NCBI GenBank assembly: GCA_029261295.1 | Contig: JAJDBP010000007.1 | Coordinates: 124,001-188,000 of the forward strand | Reading direction: 5' to 3' | Origin: Nitrospirales bacterium | Lineage (GTDB): Bacteria > Nitrospirota > Nitrospiria > Nitrospirales > UBA8639 | DNA: 64,000 nucleotides | Shown here: positions 1-9,607 of the stretch, piece by piece | How positions within the stretch are numbered: the first letter of the stretch is position 1 | Layout of the letters: every line of letters begins with the position of its first letter | Notes under the pieces: generated by a model | Seen by the model: the letters and a program-made list of their open reading frames with translations, nothing else | The model's database searches: none | What the model was told of the DNA's origin: nothing | Program-made: the position numbers and the translations under genes

Positions 1-678
1 TTCACAATCGTCGAACAGTGAACATTGGTCACAATGTGGCGTTCTCGCCTGACACACATGACGCCCATGCAATAAAATTCGCTGCGCCCCTATGGTCCAT
101 TGAGATTGCGGCATAAGAGATTGCAGATCTTCTTCGATTTTGGTTGGATCTTGGCTATCCGTCAAGCCCAGTCTATTGGCCACTCGCTTCACATGCGTAT
201 CTACCACGACCGCCGGTTCGCCAAAATAACTTCCTAAAATCACATTCGCCGTTTTGCGACCGACTCCGGGAAGCACGGTCAGCTTTTCCATCGAATCAGG
301 AACTTGCCCATGAAATTGTGTCACTAAGGCTTTTCCGCACCCGATAAGATGTCGTGCCTTACTTTTAAAAAACCCCGTCGACTTAATGAGTAATTCCACT
401 TCAGTCTGATCAGCCTTGGCAAAATCTTCCGCAGTTCGATAGCGCGCGAAAAGATTTGGGGTCACCTGATTCACCCGCTCATCCGTACATTGAGCCGACA
501 GAATGGTCGCCACCAATAACTCGAAGGGATTTTTCGAATTGAGTGCGACCGTGGGGTCAGGAATAGTTTGGGCTAATGTTGCGAGAATCCGTGCTACACG
601 TTTTTTTGCAGCATGTGGAGACCTCTGGGGAAGGCCTACTTTTTTTGAGGAAACCCTTGGAACCACCACTGCTCTCAT
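1..678 (-). CDS. nth: Endonuclease III (DNA glycosylase/AP lyase), 3' end beyond window
   Basis: Base-excision repair glycosylase/AP lyase that removes oxidised pyrimidines. The frame is open from the ATG at 678 to the window edge (226 codons), so the C-terminal end and stop lie outside. The helix-hairpin-helix segment LPGVGRKTANVIL carries the catalytic Lys, and the following VDTHVKR carries the catalytic Asp. At the window edge the four cysteines of the [4Fe-4S] cluster are complete with the family spacing C-x6-C-x2-C-x5-C. The start overlaps the hflX stop as ATGA (675-678), which implies translational coupling and a shared minus-strand transcript with tsaD and hflX. The short N-terminal extension rich in Arg, Lys and Val is ordinary for this family. 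Confidence 0.95.
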   Translation of the reverse strand, partial: MRAVVVPRVSSKKVGLPQRSPHAAKKRVARILATLAQTIPDPTVALNSKNPFELLVATILSAQCTDERVNQVTPNLFARYRTAEDFAKADQTEVELLIKSTGFFKSKARHLIGCGKALVTQFHGQVPDSMEKLTVLPGVGRKTANVILGSYFGEPAVVVDTHVKRVANRLGLTDSQDPTKIEEDLQSLMPQSQWTIGAQRILLHGRHVCQARTPHCDQCSLFDDCE

Positions 679-2378
679 CCAACACTCTTGCCCGATGTCG
701 CATTTTCGATCATGACCCCTGGGTTCATCCCATGATTAGGAGAATGAGGTCCCTGGAAGGTGGGGAGCAACCGGACAATCTCCTGTCGAATCAAATCAAG
801 AGACGCCTCCTCTAACGCTGAACCACCAATCCCCTTATACCGGCTACATAAACCCTGCATGTCTTCGTTTGCCATAAGATCCCCTTTATTGAAAAACCGA
901 AGACAGGGGATATTTTGAAGACCTAATTCCGTCAAAATAGTTTCAACAGCAGAAATATGCTGATCCGGATTTGGTGAATGCGCGTCAATAACATGTACGA
1001 GGACATCGGCTTCTTGTAATTCTTGTAACGTGGTTTGAAAGGCTGCGACCAAGTCTTTTGGTAAATCTCGAATAAACCCAACGGTATCAGTCAGAATAAC
1101 TTCTCCCAAGTTTGGAAAACCCAAACTCCGACTCACCGTGTCTAAGGTTTCGAAGACTCGATCTTTTACAGACACCTGACTGTCCGTCAACGCATTAAAC
1201 AAGGTCGATTTTCCGGCGTTGGTATACCCAATTATAGAGACCACAGGCAGCCCACGCTTGATTCGTCGCTTTCGCTGCTCTTGACGACCTTGTCCTATTG
1301 ACGTGAGATCTCGCTCCAAATGTTGAATGCGTTCACGAATCCGTCGACGATCCGTTTCCAACTTCGTTTCTCCAGGACCCCGAGTTCCAATTCCACCAGC
1401 AAGCCGAGAAAAAGCTGTGCTTGACTGAGCCAATCGCGGCAGCCGATATCGCAACTGAGCCAATTCCACTTGAATATTTCCGATATGGGAATGGGCTCGT
1501 TTGGCAAAAATATCAAGAATGACTTGCGAACGATCCAATACCCGAATATCGGTAATTTCAGAAATTCCTCGAACTTGTGCCGGCGTCAAATCTTGATCAA
1601 AGATTAACAAATCCGCTCCAGATTGCAGAGCCTGAATCGCTAAATCTTTCATTTTACCTGAACCCACCACATACTTAGGGTGTATGGCGGCAGGACGCTG
1701 CGTGACACATCCCAAGACCTCCACATCTTGCGCCCGCACCAATTCTTGTAGTTCATCTAACCGCTCTTGCTGAAAAGCGACATGACCTATTCCCACGCTC
1801 ACTAATAATGCACGCCCTTCCCGAACGCCTTCCTTGGATATTTGGCAGCCTTTCAGAATATCTTGCTCTAAGGACTGGACAAACTCCTGACAATTCATTT
1901 CAAAGGACTGAAACGCACAGGGCTGTATCTGCTTGTAACCCTGACCATTCGGGGAACTTGGCACGTTATGAGCCACATAGACATCCTGCAGTCCACCTGA
2001 TTTCCCCACGCCCAAAGCCATAATCAAATCCAAACGTAGGTGGGCTAAATCCGTGAGATCATCTTGAGTCAACGGTTGATTTTTCAGGTGCGTATGAACC
2101 AGTCGCACCCCACGCAACAACCGAAGGCCCGAACGAGTTCTCGACAAATTTGGAATCACTAATTCATGGTCATTCCCAATAATGACCGATTCGATTTGGC
2201 CCTGACGATTCACTAACAAGCCAATCTGACGACGAGTTTCAAAGGTCAGATCGGCACATTCCCTGGCCACATCTAAGGTGATGACTTTTTCAGGAGGAAT
2301 GCGTCGACGGTACAGCCGTTCGATACGGCCAACAAAATTGGCTTTTAACCCTTGAAGATTACCGAGTACTTGTGGAAT
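675..2378 (-). CDS. hflX: Ribosome-associated GTPase HflX, probable ATT start
   Basis: GTPase that binds the 50S subunit and splits stalled or stressed ribosomes. Counting from an internal GTG at 2270 (531 residues), an HflX N-terminal domain comes first, then the glycine-rich linker GGIGTRGPGETKLE (293-306), the G1 loop GYTNAGKST (348-356) and a DTVGFIRDLP switch. The same frame continues upstream of 2270 without a stop to 2396, and those codons encode a conserved HflX N-terminus (G-N-x-x-G-L-K followed by ERLYRRRIPPEKVI). No ATG, GTG or TTG exists there, but an ATT at 2376-2378 lies 8 bases after AAGGA, so I place the start at ATT (567 residues). The alternative is the GTG at 2270, or an indel linking to an out-of-frame ATG at 2403. 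It follows tsaD closely and overlaps nth. Confidence 0.9.
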   Translation of the reverse strand: MPQVLGNLQGLKANFVGRIERLYRRRIPPEKVITLDVARECADLTFETRRQIGLLVNRQGQIESVIIGNDHELVIPNLSRTRSGLRLLRGVRLVHTHLKNQPLTQDDLTDLAHLRLDLIMALGVGKSGGLQDVYVAHNVPSSPNGQGYKQIQPCAFQSFEMNCQEFVQSLEQDILKGCQISKEGVREGRALLVSVGIGHVAFQQERLDELQELVRAQDVEVLGCVTQRPAAIHPKYVVGSGKMKDLAIQALQSGADLLIFDQDLTPAQVRGISEITDIRVLDRSQVILDIFAKRAHSHIGNIQVELAQLRYRLPRLAQSSTAFSRLAGGIGTRGPGETKLETDRRRIRERIQHLERDLTSIGQGRQEQRKRRIKRGLPVVSIIGYTNAGKSTLFNALTDSQVSVKDRVFETLDTVSRSLGFPNLGEVILTDTVGFIRDLPKDLVAAFQTTLQELQEADVLVHVIDAHSPNPDQHISAVETILTELGLQNIPCLRFFNKGDLMANEDMQGLCSRYKGIGGSALEEASLDLIRQEIVRLLPTFQGPHSPNHGMNPGVMIENATSGKSVG

Positions 2379-2409
2379 ATTCTGGTTCCTTTGTTAACTG
2401 CATCTACAC

Positions 2410-3447
2410 TCAAGTGGATGCAGCTGCCTTGACGACAAATTCGTTCTTACAGTGCAAAGTCGATATTGCATCGACGTTCCAAGAAGCGCCTTCTTGCCGT
2501 TTCAATTTTTCCAACCCAGCGGCGGCAATCATCGCAGCGTTATCGGTACACAGGGAACGTGGCGGAAGGGTCAAAGGCAAACCGTTTTCTCGGGCTTGAG
2601 CCTCAAGCCTTTCCCGCAAACGTGAATTGGCGGCGACTCCTCCCACAACCGAAATGGCCTTTGCTCCATACTGCTTTGCCGCACGGCAAAGTTTTTCTAC
2701 CAATACGTCCACGATGGCTTCCTGATAACTCGCCGCAATATCGGCTATTGGCAACAACGTGGCTTTTCCTTTTTTAGAATTTTTCAGAAAATAGAGAAGA
2801 GACGTTTTGAGACCACTAAAACTAAAGGTGAGATCCCCACTATGAAGTTGAGGGCGGGGAAATGAAACCGCCTGTCGATTGGCATTTTTTGCCAATGAAT
2901 CTATTGCTGGCCCACCGGGATAGGGCAAACCCAACATTTTTGCACCCTTATCGAACGCTTCTCCTGCCGCATCATCCAATGTCCAACCAATAAATTGACA
3001 TTCTCCTCGAGAAGGCACCCAAGCCAGATGGGTATGCCCGCCAGAGGCCACGAGAACCATAGCCGGAGTTTCCATTTCAGGGTTAGCTAACCAGGCAGAA
3101 GCCAAGTGTCCCTCTAAATGATTCACGGCAACATAAGGAATGTTCCGAGCATAGGCTAAGGCTTTCGCGAAGTTCAAACCCACAATCAGCGCCCCAACCA
3201 AGCCAGGACGATTTGTGACCGCAATGCCTGATATGTCATCAAGAGAAAGAGATGCACTATCCAGAGCCTCTTTGGTCAAGGCTTCTAATCGTTCCATATG
3301 ACGACGAGAAGCCATCTCTGGCACAATCCCCCCAAACGGAGCATGCATCTCGACTTGAGAGTCGAGAACATTTGAAAGGATCTGCCCATTCCCATCTAAT
3401 ACTGCGACAGCTGTTTCATCGCACGATGTCTCAATGCCTAATATCAT
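2410..3447 (-). CDS. tsaD: tRNA N6-adenosine threonylcarbamoyltransferase
   Basis: Transfers the threonylcarbamoyl group to A37 of ANN-decoding tRNAs together with TsaB and TsaE (t6A synthesis, cytoplasm). The 345-residue length is typical. It opens with the ASKHA phosphate-binding segment GIETSCDETAVAV, has the metal-binding pair in NHLEGH (His110 and His114), and later the conserved VVASGGHTHL and VVGGVAANSRLR segments. AGGAA lies upstream of the ATG. It is the first gene after the clpC terminator on the minus strand and is followed within 31 bases by the start of hflX. Confidence 0.97.
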   Translation of the reverse strand: MILGIETSCDETAVAVLDGNGQILSNVLDSQVEMHAPFGGIVPEMASRRHMERLEALTKEALDSASLSLDDISGIAVTNRPGLVGALIVGLNFAKALAYARNIPYVAVNHLEGHLASAWLANPEMETPAMVLVASGGHTHLAWVPSRGECQFIGWTLDDAAGEAFDKGAKMLGLPYPGGPAIDSLAKNANRQAVSFPRPQLHSGDLTFSFSGLKTSLLYFLKNSKKGKATLLPIADIAASYQEAIVDVLVEKLCRAAKQYGAKAISVVGGVAANSRLRERLEAQARENGLPLTLPPRSLCTDNAAMIAAAGLEKLKRQEGASWNVDAISTLHCKNEFVVKAAAST

Positions 3448-3480
3448 GACCTACATTTCCTTCAAAAACACTTTTCCCAA

Positions 3481-3520
3481 AAACAACAAGACCCCCAGGA
3501 CGTCATGTCCTGAGGGTCTT
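3481..3520 (-). terminator. Rho-independent terminator after clpC
   Basis: The arms at 3488-3501 and 3507-3520 form a 14-bp stem with one mismatch around the loop GTCAT. Read on the minus strand, the stem is followed by TTGTTGTTTTT. It lies 30 bases after the clpC stop and just before the tsaD start, so it separates the two transcripts. Confidence 0.8.
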
Positions 3521-3550
3521 GGCTTAGACTCAAGTCGCGCTTACTTCCAA

Positions 3551-5980
3551 TCACACACTCGCTAACACTTCTTCCTCAATAAAACTTGGTGTCTGATCGG
3601 TGAGGACAACTTTAATTTTCTTCGCATCTTTGAAGCGGCCCTTAATGAGTTCTTCTGAAAGAGGGTCGCCTAAACGACGTTGAATCGTCCGCCGAAGTGG
3701 GCGAGCACCATATTGCGATTCAAAGCCTTCATCAATAAGCCATTGCTTCACTTCATCGCTCACATCTAATACCACACCTCGGTCAACTAATCGAGCGTTT
3801 AGTTCTCCAATGAGAATGTCAATGATACTGAACAAATGTTCTTTTGTCAGTTGGTGGAAGACAACCAATTCATCAAGGCGATTTAAAAATTCAGGGCTAA
3901 AGTGCCGTTTCAATTCACCCAAGACTTCGCCCTTTACTCGAGTGGTATTTTCGGATTCAACATCACGTTGAAATCCTAAGGACACACCCTTCTGAATAAA
4001 TCGCGTTCCAATATTCGAGGTCATCACTAAAATCGTATTTTTGAAATCCACCTTTCGCCCTAAACTATCCGTAAGGACGCCATCATCAAGTACTTGTAAC
4101 AACACATTAAAAATATCGGGATGGGCTTTTTCGATTTCATCGAATAACACGACCGAATAAGGACGACGTCTGACCTTTTCCGTCAATTGTCCACCTTCCT
4201 CATAGCCCACATACCCTGGAGGAGCCCCAAATAGTCTTGAACTCGTAAACTTTTCTTGATACTCAGACATATCAACTCGGATCAACGCTTCGTCTGTATT
4301 GAACAGAAACTCGGCTAATGCCCGTGCTAGTTCAGTTTTTCCAACACCTGTCGGTCCCAAGAAAATAAACGAGCCAATGGGTTTTTTAGCATCCTTCAGT
4401 CCAGCACGTGACCGACGGATAGAACGACAAATAGCTGAGATCGCTTCATCTTGTCCGATAATTCGCTTATGAAGGTAATCCTCCATATGCAAGAGCTTTT
4501 CCGTCTCTTCTTCCTCTAATCTAAAGAGAGGAATTCCGGTTATTTTGGAGACAACATAGGCAACATCTTCTCCAGTAATCACCGGACGATTTTTCTCTTG
4601 TTTCTTCTTCCAATCTTGCTTGGCATCATCCAATAATTTTCGAAATTTTTCTTCTTCTTCACGGAATTTCACAGCTTCTTCAAAATTCTGAAGACCAATT
4701 GCCACTTCCTTTTCACGAGCTACACGCTTGAGTTCTTGATCAAGCGATTTCAATTCGGGGGGAAGCGCATAGGTTAACAATTTTGCACGAGAACCGGCTT
4801 CATCAATCAGATCGATTGCTTTGTCAGGTAAAAATCTGTCAGTGATGTAACGATCCGTTAACTTAACGGCTTCTTCAACGGCTTCATCTGTATAATCCAC
4901 GCCATGATGTTCTTCATACCGATCACGTAGGCCTTGAATAATACTAATGGTTTCTTCCACGGAAGGAGGCTGTACATGGATTGATTGGAAGCGCCGTTTC
5001 AAGGCTCCATCTTTTTCTATATGCTTGCGATATTCATCAAGCGTCGTCGCCCCAATACATTGAATTTCCCCACGAGACAAGGCGGGCTTTAACATATTCG
5101 CCGCATCAATAGAACCTTCGGCTGCACCAGCACCAACTAAGGTGTGAAGCTCATCAATAAATAAGATGATATTCCCTGCCTGAGAAATTTCCTTCATAAC
5201 AACTTTCAGGCGTTCCTCAAATTGGCCACGATATTTTGTTCCGGCGACCAAAGAGCCAAGATCTAAGGCAATGACGCGACGGTTTAGCAGATTGTCTGGA
5301 ACATCTAATCCAATAATGCGCTGAGCCAACCCTTCAACAATAGCCGTCTTCCCAACACCAGACTCACCAATCAATGCTGGATTATTTTTGGTTCGCCGGC
5401 TCAAAATTTGAAGGACCCGTTCAATCTCATCTGCTCGGCCAATAACAGGATCTAGTGTTCCCTCTTGGGCCAATTGCGTGAGGTCTCTTCCAAATTCGTC
5501 TAAGGCTGGAGTGCTGCTCTTTTTATCCCGCTCTCTTGTCCCAGTTTTTCGCAAAAAGGTGACGGTTAATTGTCGGGCGGTGAGAAGATTTGCGCCAAGA
5601 CTCCGCAACACTTTTCCACCAATGCCTTCCTCCTCACGGAGCAAGCCCAATAGCAAGTGTTCACTGCCGATATGGTTATGCCCAAGAAGCCGAGCTTCTT
5701 CGACACCATATTCAATCACTTTTTTGACGCGGGGACTAAAGGGAATTTCGCCGAAGGTGACTGTCGTTCCACCACCGGGAAGATTACGTTCAATTTCTAA
5801 ACGGATTTGTTCCGGCGAGAGCCCCATCTTTTTAATGATCATGAGGGCAATGCCATCTGACTCGCGAAGAATAGCCAGAACCAGATGTTCGGTACCTAAA
5901 TAATCATTTTGGTGCCGTTCCGCTTCTTCTCTGGCAAGGATGATAATCTTTCTACCACGATCCGTGAATCGTTCGAACAT
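3551..5980 (-). CDS. clpC: ATP-dependent Clp protease ATPase subunit ClpC
   Basis: HSP100 unfoldase that feeds substrates to ClpP in protein quality control. The 809-residue chain has the double Clp-N domain (about 1-150), a first AAA+ module with the P-loop GESGVGKTA, a UVR-type coiled middle region around [16 protein letters not shown], and a second AAA+ module with GPTGVGKTE and a C-terminal ClpB-type small domain. The middle UVR segment and short linker identify ClpC rather than ClpB or ClpA. A strong GAGGAGGT site lies just before the ATG. It appears monocistronic: a promoter candidate lies at 6070-6099 and a hairpin terminator at 3488-3520. No mcsA, mcsB or ctsR is nearby. Confidence 0.97.
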   Translation of the reverse strand: MFERFTDRGRKIIILAREEAERHQNDYLGTEHLVLAILRESDGIALMIIKKMGLSPEQIRLEIERNLPGGGTTVTFGEIPFSPRVKKVIEYGVEEARLLGHNHIGSEHLLLGLLREEEGIGGKVLRSLGANLLTARQLTVTFLRKTGTRERDKKSSTPALDEFGRDLTQLAQEGTLDPVIGRADEIERVLQILSRRTKNNPALIGESGVGKTAIVEGLAQRIIGLDVPDNLLNRRVIALDLGSLVAGTKYRGQFEERLKVVMKEISQAGNIILFIDELHTLVGAGAAEGSIDAANMLKPALSRGEIQCIGATTLDEYRKHIEKDGALKRRFQSIHVQPPSVEETISIIQGLRDRYEEHHGVDYTDEAVEEAVKLTDRYITDRFLPDKAIDLIDEAGSRAKLLTYALPPELKSLDQELKRVAREKEVAIGLQNFEEAVKFREEEEKFRKLLDDAKQDWKKKQEKNRPVITGEDVAYVVSKITGIPLFRLEEEETEKLLHMEDYLHKRIIGQDEAISAICRSIRRSRAGLKDAKKPIGSFIFLGPTGVGKTELARALAEFLFNTDEALIRVDMSEYQEKFTSSRLFGAPPGYVGYEEGGQLTEKVRRRPYSVVLFDEIEKAHPDIFNVLLQVLDDGVLTDSLGRKVDFKNTILVMTSNIGTRFIQKGVSLGFQRDVESENTTRVKGEVLGELKRHFSPEFLNRLDELVVFHQLTKEHLFSIIDILIGELNARLVDRGVVLDVSDEVKQWLIDEGFESQYGARPLRRTIQRRLGDPLSEELIKGRFKDAKKIKVVLTDQTPSFIEEEVLASV

Positions 5981-6288
5981 TGTACCTCCTCTAGCCGATT
6001 ATGCGCGAAACTTTTCGCTCACCAATACATTCGGAACACACAAAAATTTCGAGGAAAATGCATGATTTCAGTCTATCCGCGACCCCCTAAAACTGTCAAG
6101 CAACGTGTCAGAATACATGAATGAGTTTCATGTCGAGTTACAAGAAACTCTACCAACAAAATTGCTTCAAAGGAAGCCTTGAAAATGGGGAAATTTTTGC
6201 CCAGTTCGTTGAAAGTATTCGACTCTTGCTAACACCTTCACCAAGAGACTACCATCGGGGTTCTTAGCTAATCCATCTCTCAAAAGTC
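5981..6288. other. Divergent intergenic region between clpC and nadK
   Basis: This 308-base stretch separates two divergent genes and contains the clpC promoter candidate at 6070-6099. No clear Shine-Dalgarno is visible before the nadK ATG at 6289, and I see no convincing -35/-10 pair toward nadK. No operator-like palindrome or RNA gene was recognised. Confidence 0.5.
6070..6099 (-). promoter_or_regulatory. Candidate sigma-70 promoter of clpC
   Basis: On the minus strand a perfect TTGACA (complement of 6094-6099) is separated by 18 bases from TAGACT (complement of 6070-6075), which matches the -10 consensus at four positions. It lies about 90 bases upstream of the clpC start. Assignment rests on consensus matching only. 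Confidence 0.5.
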
Positions 6289-7149
6289 ATGATACCTCTG
6301 CAAACAATTGGGATCCTCCTCAAACCCTCGGCGCCAAATATGCGCCAGCAAGTGGACCAAGTTCAGGAATGGCTTCGGCTTCATCAGAAAACCATCCTTC
6401 TTGATTCCAATAATATGCCACCTTCCCCATCCTGTCCTGAACGACAACGTATTGCCAAACATGCTGATCTTTTAATCGTCCTTGGAGGCGATGGCACCAT
6501 GCTAAGTGGAGCGCGTCTGGTAGAACAACGCGGTATTCCAATCTTAGGAGTCAACATGGGGGGCTTAGGCTTTCTCACTGAAATTAACTTTGACGACCTA
6601 CCAAAGGCGTTGGAGAAGATTTTCTCTGGCGAATTTCACTTAGATGAACGCTTAATGCTCGCAGTCCAAATCAAACGTGCCCAAAAAATCATTGGAACCT
6701 ATTCTGCCCTCAACGATGTTGTGGTGAGCAAAGGGCATTTAGCAAGAATGATTTCCACCACAGTTTCCGTCAATAATGCCTTGATGACGAACATGCAAAG
6801 CGATGGACTCATTGTTTCCACGCCTACGGGATCAACCGCCTATTCGCTCTCAACGAATGGACCCATTTTAGATCCAAGCCTTGATGCCCTATTAATAAAC
6901 CCCATATGCCCACACACATTGTCCCATAGGCCATTTCTTGCACCTTCTACGGCCTCAATTTCCATTGAGCTCACCAGCCAAGAACGCGCAATGGCGACGG
7001 TTGACGGACAAGAAGGACAAGAAATTCTTCCTGGTGACATGGTGGAAATTCGCGCGTCAGAACACCGCACCCAGCTTATCCGGTTTCCTGGCCGAAGCTA
7101 CTTTGAAGTGCTTCGTACCAAACTCCGCTGGGGAGACGGATTGGTATAG
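6289..7149 (+). CDS. nadK: NAD kinase
   Basis: Phosphorylates NAD to NADP with ATP or polyphosphate (cytoplasm). The 286-residue chain has the family signature GGDGTML (Gly66-Asp68-Gly69-Thr70), then LGVNMGGLGFLTE, the NDVVVSKG segment, and SDGLIVSTPTGSTAYSLS, which contains the second conserved motif. The C-terminal VDGQ loop is present. It is divergent from clpC and stands alone: the next gene is convergent. The start has no strong Shine-Dalgarno but matches the usual start of the domain. Confidence 0.96.
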   Translation: MIPLQTIGILLKPSAPNMRQQVDQVQEWLRLHQKTILLDSNNMPPSPSCPERQRIAKHADLLIVLGGDGTMLSGARLVEQRGIPILGVNMGGLGFLTEINFDDLPKALEKIFSGEFHLDERLMLAVQIKRAQKIIGTYSALNDVVVSKGHLARMISTTVSVNNALMTNMQSDGLIVSTPTGSTAYSLSTNGPILDPSLDALLINPICPHTLSHRPFLAPSTASISIELTSQERAMATVDGQEGQEILPGDMVEIRASEHRTQLIRFPGRSYFEVLRTKLRWGDGLV

Positions 7150-7287
7150 ACCAACCAAGCCCTTTGATTCTGTGAACGACAGACGTCGACGGAATATGAC
7201 AGGAAGCGACCTTGAAGTGCCGAGAAGGCTGTATTGAATAGGGCAAAAAGAGAACGGAGGAAAAATTAGGGAGAGCGAAATTTTATC

Positions 7288-7659
7288 TTAGGGCGAACAA
7301 TCCGGGCATTCATGCCGCTCATCGGTCAGATGAAATTCCTCGGAGGTCAAAGGGAAGAGCTGGTCGCACATTTCACAATACCGTATCTCAAAAAAGGCAA
7401 TTCCATCTTCATTAATTTCACAGGGCAACAATAAATCCAAGGGATCATACCCCAACGTCTTTTCGTCAGGAAATTTCACCACAGCGAGTCGAACATTAAA
7501 AAATTCAAATACCGCTTCCTGACCCTTATACCGATCCTCATGACCAATCACATAAACCGGCTGACCTTTACGTTTTATACGCAAATCCTTTAAAGTTCTC
7601 TCAGTTTGCGTCGCACAGAAAAATTCTTGAGGCACTGTCGGATCACTCATCGTTTTCAC
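7288..7659 (-). CDS. Small protein with a C-terminal zinc ribbon, function unknown
   Basis: I do not recognise this 123-residue protein. The C-terminal part holds two CxxC pairs (CEMC and CPDC, about 22 residues apart), a zinc-ribbon or rubredoxin-like knuckle. The N-terminal two thirds are mixed alpha/beta with no signal peptide or membrane segment, so it is probably cytoplasmic. The reading starts at GTG 7659, preceded by GAGGAT 4 bases upstream; an in-frame ATG three codons later is less well spaced. It converges on nadK and diverges from the ArsC-like gene. The coding quality (regular codon use, no rare start) supports a real gene. Confidence 0.75.
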   Translation of the reverse strand: MKTMSDPTVPQEFFCATQTERTLKDLRIKRKGQPVYVIGHEDRYKGQEAVFEFFNVRLAVVKFPDEKTLGYDPLDLLLPCEINEDGIAFFEIRYCEMCDQLFPLTSEEFHLTDERHECPDCSP

Positions 7660-7785
7660 GTATCCTCACACAATAAATTGTCACCCGCCACATTCAATAA
7701 CTAGGCGGAACAGCTTGTAGCATGGCCTCAAAAAGGAGGTCAAGGTCGCAGGGCTAAGCCCTTAACCTGCAAAGGAGATACACGG

Positions 7786-8136
7786 ATGTCAGAAATCACG
7801 ATTTATCAAAAACCTACTTGCTCCACCTGTCGAACGGTTATCAAATTGGTTGAGGAAAGCGGGCAACCTTTTACGACGGTCAACTATTATGAAAAACCCT
7901 TTTCCAAATCTAAACTTAAAGGGCTCCTCAAAAAGGCCGGCCTTAAATCATCTGATGTGATACGGAAGAAAGAAGACATTTACAAACGACTCAATCTCGC
8001 CCAATCCCATTTCACCGATGACGAATTGTTGGATATTATGATCAAACAACCAGATTTAATCCAGCGCCCCCTCGTCCAAAAAGGTGATCAAGTGATCCTC
8101 GCGCGCCCCCCTGAAACCATACTAGCTATCCTGTAA
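7786..8136 (+). CDS. ArsC/Spx-family thiol reductase
   Basis: Thioredoxin-fold protein of 116 residues in the ArsC family, which includes glutaredoxin-dependent arsenate reductases, Spx regulators and YffB. It starts TIYQKPTCSTC, so the redox motif is Cys12-x-x-Cys15, and it ends with the family's IQRPLVQKGDQVILARPPE segment, whose Arg contacts oxyanion substrates in arsenate reductases. An AAAGGAGA ribosome site precedes the ATG. No arsR, arsB or acr3 is adjacent, so arsenate reduction is not supported by context; a general thiol oxidoreductase role is equally likely. Confidence 0.85.
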   Translation: MSEITIYQKPTCSTCRTVIKLVEESGQPFTTVNYYEKPFSKSKLKGLLKKAGLKSSDVIRKKEDIYKRLNLAQSHFTDDELLDIMIKQPDLIQRPLVQKGDQVILARPPETILAIL

Positions 8137-8633
8137 AATCCTCAAAACAATGCACTATCTCATCTCGTTGTTCAAATTTGGCCGGCTTCTCTTCTCGCCA
8201 TACTGCTGCTAAGAATTATCAGACTCCAAGTTAAATTTATATTATGAATGAGCGGTTCCAAGACCATCTGTGAATAGGTGGGAAAATGGTGAGAGGAAAT
8301 CTTTGAATTGCACTAAAGAAGAAAAATTCAAGAAAGTGCTATGGTACACGGAACCTTTTGGGAATGCGGAAATCCCAAAATGTTGCTCTTCACCCTTGAC
8401 TTGCCATTTGGCTCATTCCTCTTAAGATCTTCAAGTAACACCACCTCACTCGGTTTAGTGAGATTGTGACAGAACATTTGACCCTCGTTCTAAAGATAGC
8501 CAAGGACAGCACGAGAAAATGGCAAAAGCCTTAGGAGCTTGCTGCACAGCTAAAGGTACAGCAAGCTCTACAGATACGTCAGTTCTACCCGCTACTCAAC
8601 CTACGTCGCTCAAGACATTAGCCCATGCCTCTT
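8137..8633. other. Convergent intergenic region
   Basis: This 497-base stretch lies between the ends of two convergent genes. It holds one perfect 10-bp inverted repeat (8535-8568), described separately. Short open frames here have no ribosome site and no recognisable protein. No RNA gene was recognised. Confidence 0.5.
8535..8568 (-). terminator. Inverted repeat, possible terminator of the CsgG-like gene
   Basis: GAGCTTGCTG and CAGCAAGCTC form a perfect 10-bp stem around a 14-base loop, 66 bases past the stop of the minus-strand gene. The following minus-strand sequence is only mildly T-rich, so termination is plausible but not certain; it could also be a protein-binding palindrome. Confidence 0.35.
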
Positions 8634-9539
8634 TCATTCCAATTGACGACAGATTGACCCCTTTGGAATGGTTTTTTCCGAAACAATCCATTCATCCACT
8701 TTCGCCTTCGACATACTTTTCAAACCAGCAGTTACCTGGATAATGGCAATTTGTTCTTCCGTCTGACCAAGTAGCTCGCCGGAATCAGGGTCACGAATTT
8801 CTTCACCCAGCTTTACCACTTCGTACCGGCTGCCTTTTGGCAGCTTAGCTCGAGCCAAATAGACCGTATCCCCAGAAAAATTTGCAACTTTAATTGGACT
8901 CAGCGTATTGACAACATTAGAAGCCAATTTGTTCGCCAAGTCCGAATAGATTTCGTCTTGAAATTGTTGTGGGATTGTCGCACTTGTATCACTCGGATTA
9001 ACTAATTTTGTGCTCTTTTCAGCCTGGAGATCTGCTGCAGCCTCAATCTGCCCAGTCTCAGTATTAACCAGCCTCATTGTAGCTCCAACCACCATTGACA
9101 TGATTTTCTGGCTCCCAGCGTTATAAGGAAGCTGTTTAAACGACACTCGTGGGTCTAACATCGTAATGGATCCAAAAATCATATAATCAGCTCCGAGCAT
9201 TTGCCCAATCCGTATGGCATTCTCAGGATTCGTCAATTCAGTTTGACCCATTTGAACCTCTCCCACAATAGTAGCCATTTTTTCTCGCTCTACAACTGCA
9301 ACCTCTCTAGAATTTGTGAGTTTCGTAATTAATTTGTTAGTGAGCAAACCAGTTTGACGTGAGGATTCGAAATTAGCACTTGAACTGCCTCGCTCTGTTG
9401 TCACCTTGATAAATGCAGACTCTGTGGTCCCAATATCGAAGTCAAAAATGGCAACAGTCGGAGATTTGGCATAACTCAGACTCGTGCTCAAGGCCAAAGC
9501 CAGAATAGCGAAAATTATAAGTATCAGTTTGTTACGCAT
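8634..9539 (-). CDS. Exported CsgG/TolB-N-like protein
   Basis: Periplasmic or outer-membrane protein of 301 residues. The N-terminus is a signal peptide (MRNKLILIIFAILALALS...YAK). The body resembles the CsgG family: VAIFDFDIG near the start, VAVVEREKM, IRIGQMLGADYMIFGSI and a later TGQIEAAADLQ segment, the usual layout of a CsgG-type alpha/beta domain. There is no lipobox Cys, unlike true CsgG. No curli subunit genes (csgA, csgB) are nearby, so curli export is not supported. It lies 68 bases downstream of a lipoprotein with related motifs and probably shares its transcript. Confidence 0.8.
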   Translation of the reverse strand: MRNKLILIIFAILALALSTSLSYAKSPTVAIFDFDIGTTESAFIKVTTERGSSSANFESSRQTGLLTNKLITKLTNSREVAVVEREKMATIVGEVQMGQTELTNPENAIRIGQMLGADYMIFGSITMLDPRVSFKQLPYNAGSQKIMSMVVGATMRLVNTETGQIEAAADLQAEKSTKLVNPSDTSATIPQQFQDEIYSDLANKLASNVVNTLSPIKVANFSGDTVYLARAKLPKGSRYEVVKLGEEIRDPDSGELLGQTEEQIAIIQVTAGLKSMSKAKVDEWIVSEKTIPKGSICRQLE

Positions 9540-9607
9540 AAAGACACCATTTTTCCATAATAGAGGTAAATAGGGGGCGAAAGAATACTTCCATTACAAA
9601 ATCTGCT

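Noticed and set aside
7786-8136. Arsenic resistance operon
   Set aside because: Only an ArsC-family reductase is present; no arsR, arsB or acr3.
8519-8743. Short plus-strand frame
   Set aside because: Overlaps the end of the CsgG-like gene on the other strand and contains a structural hairpin; no homology visible.
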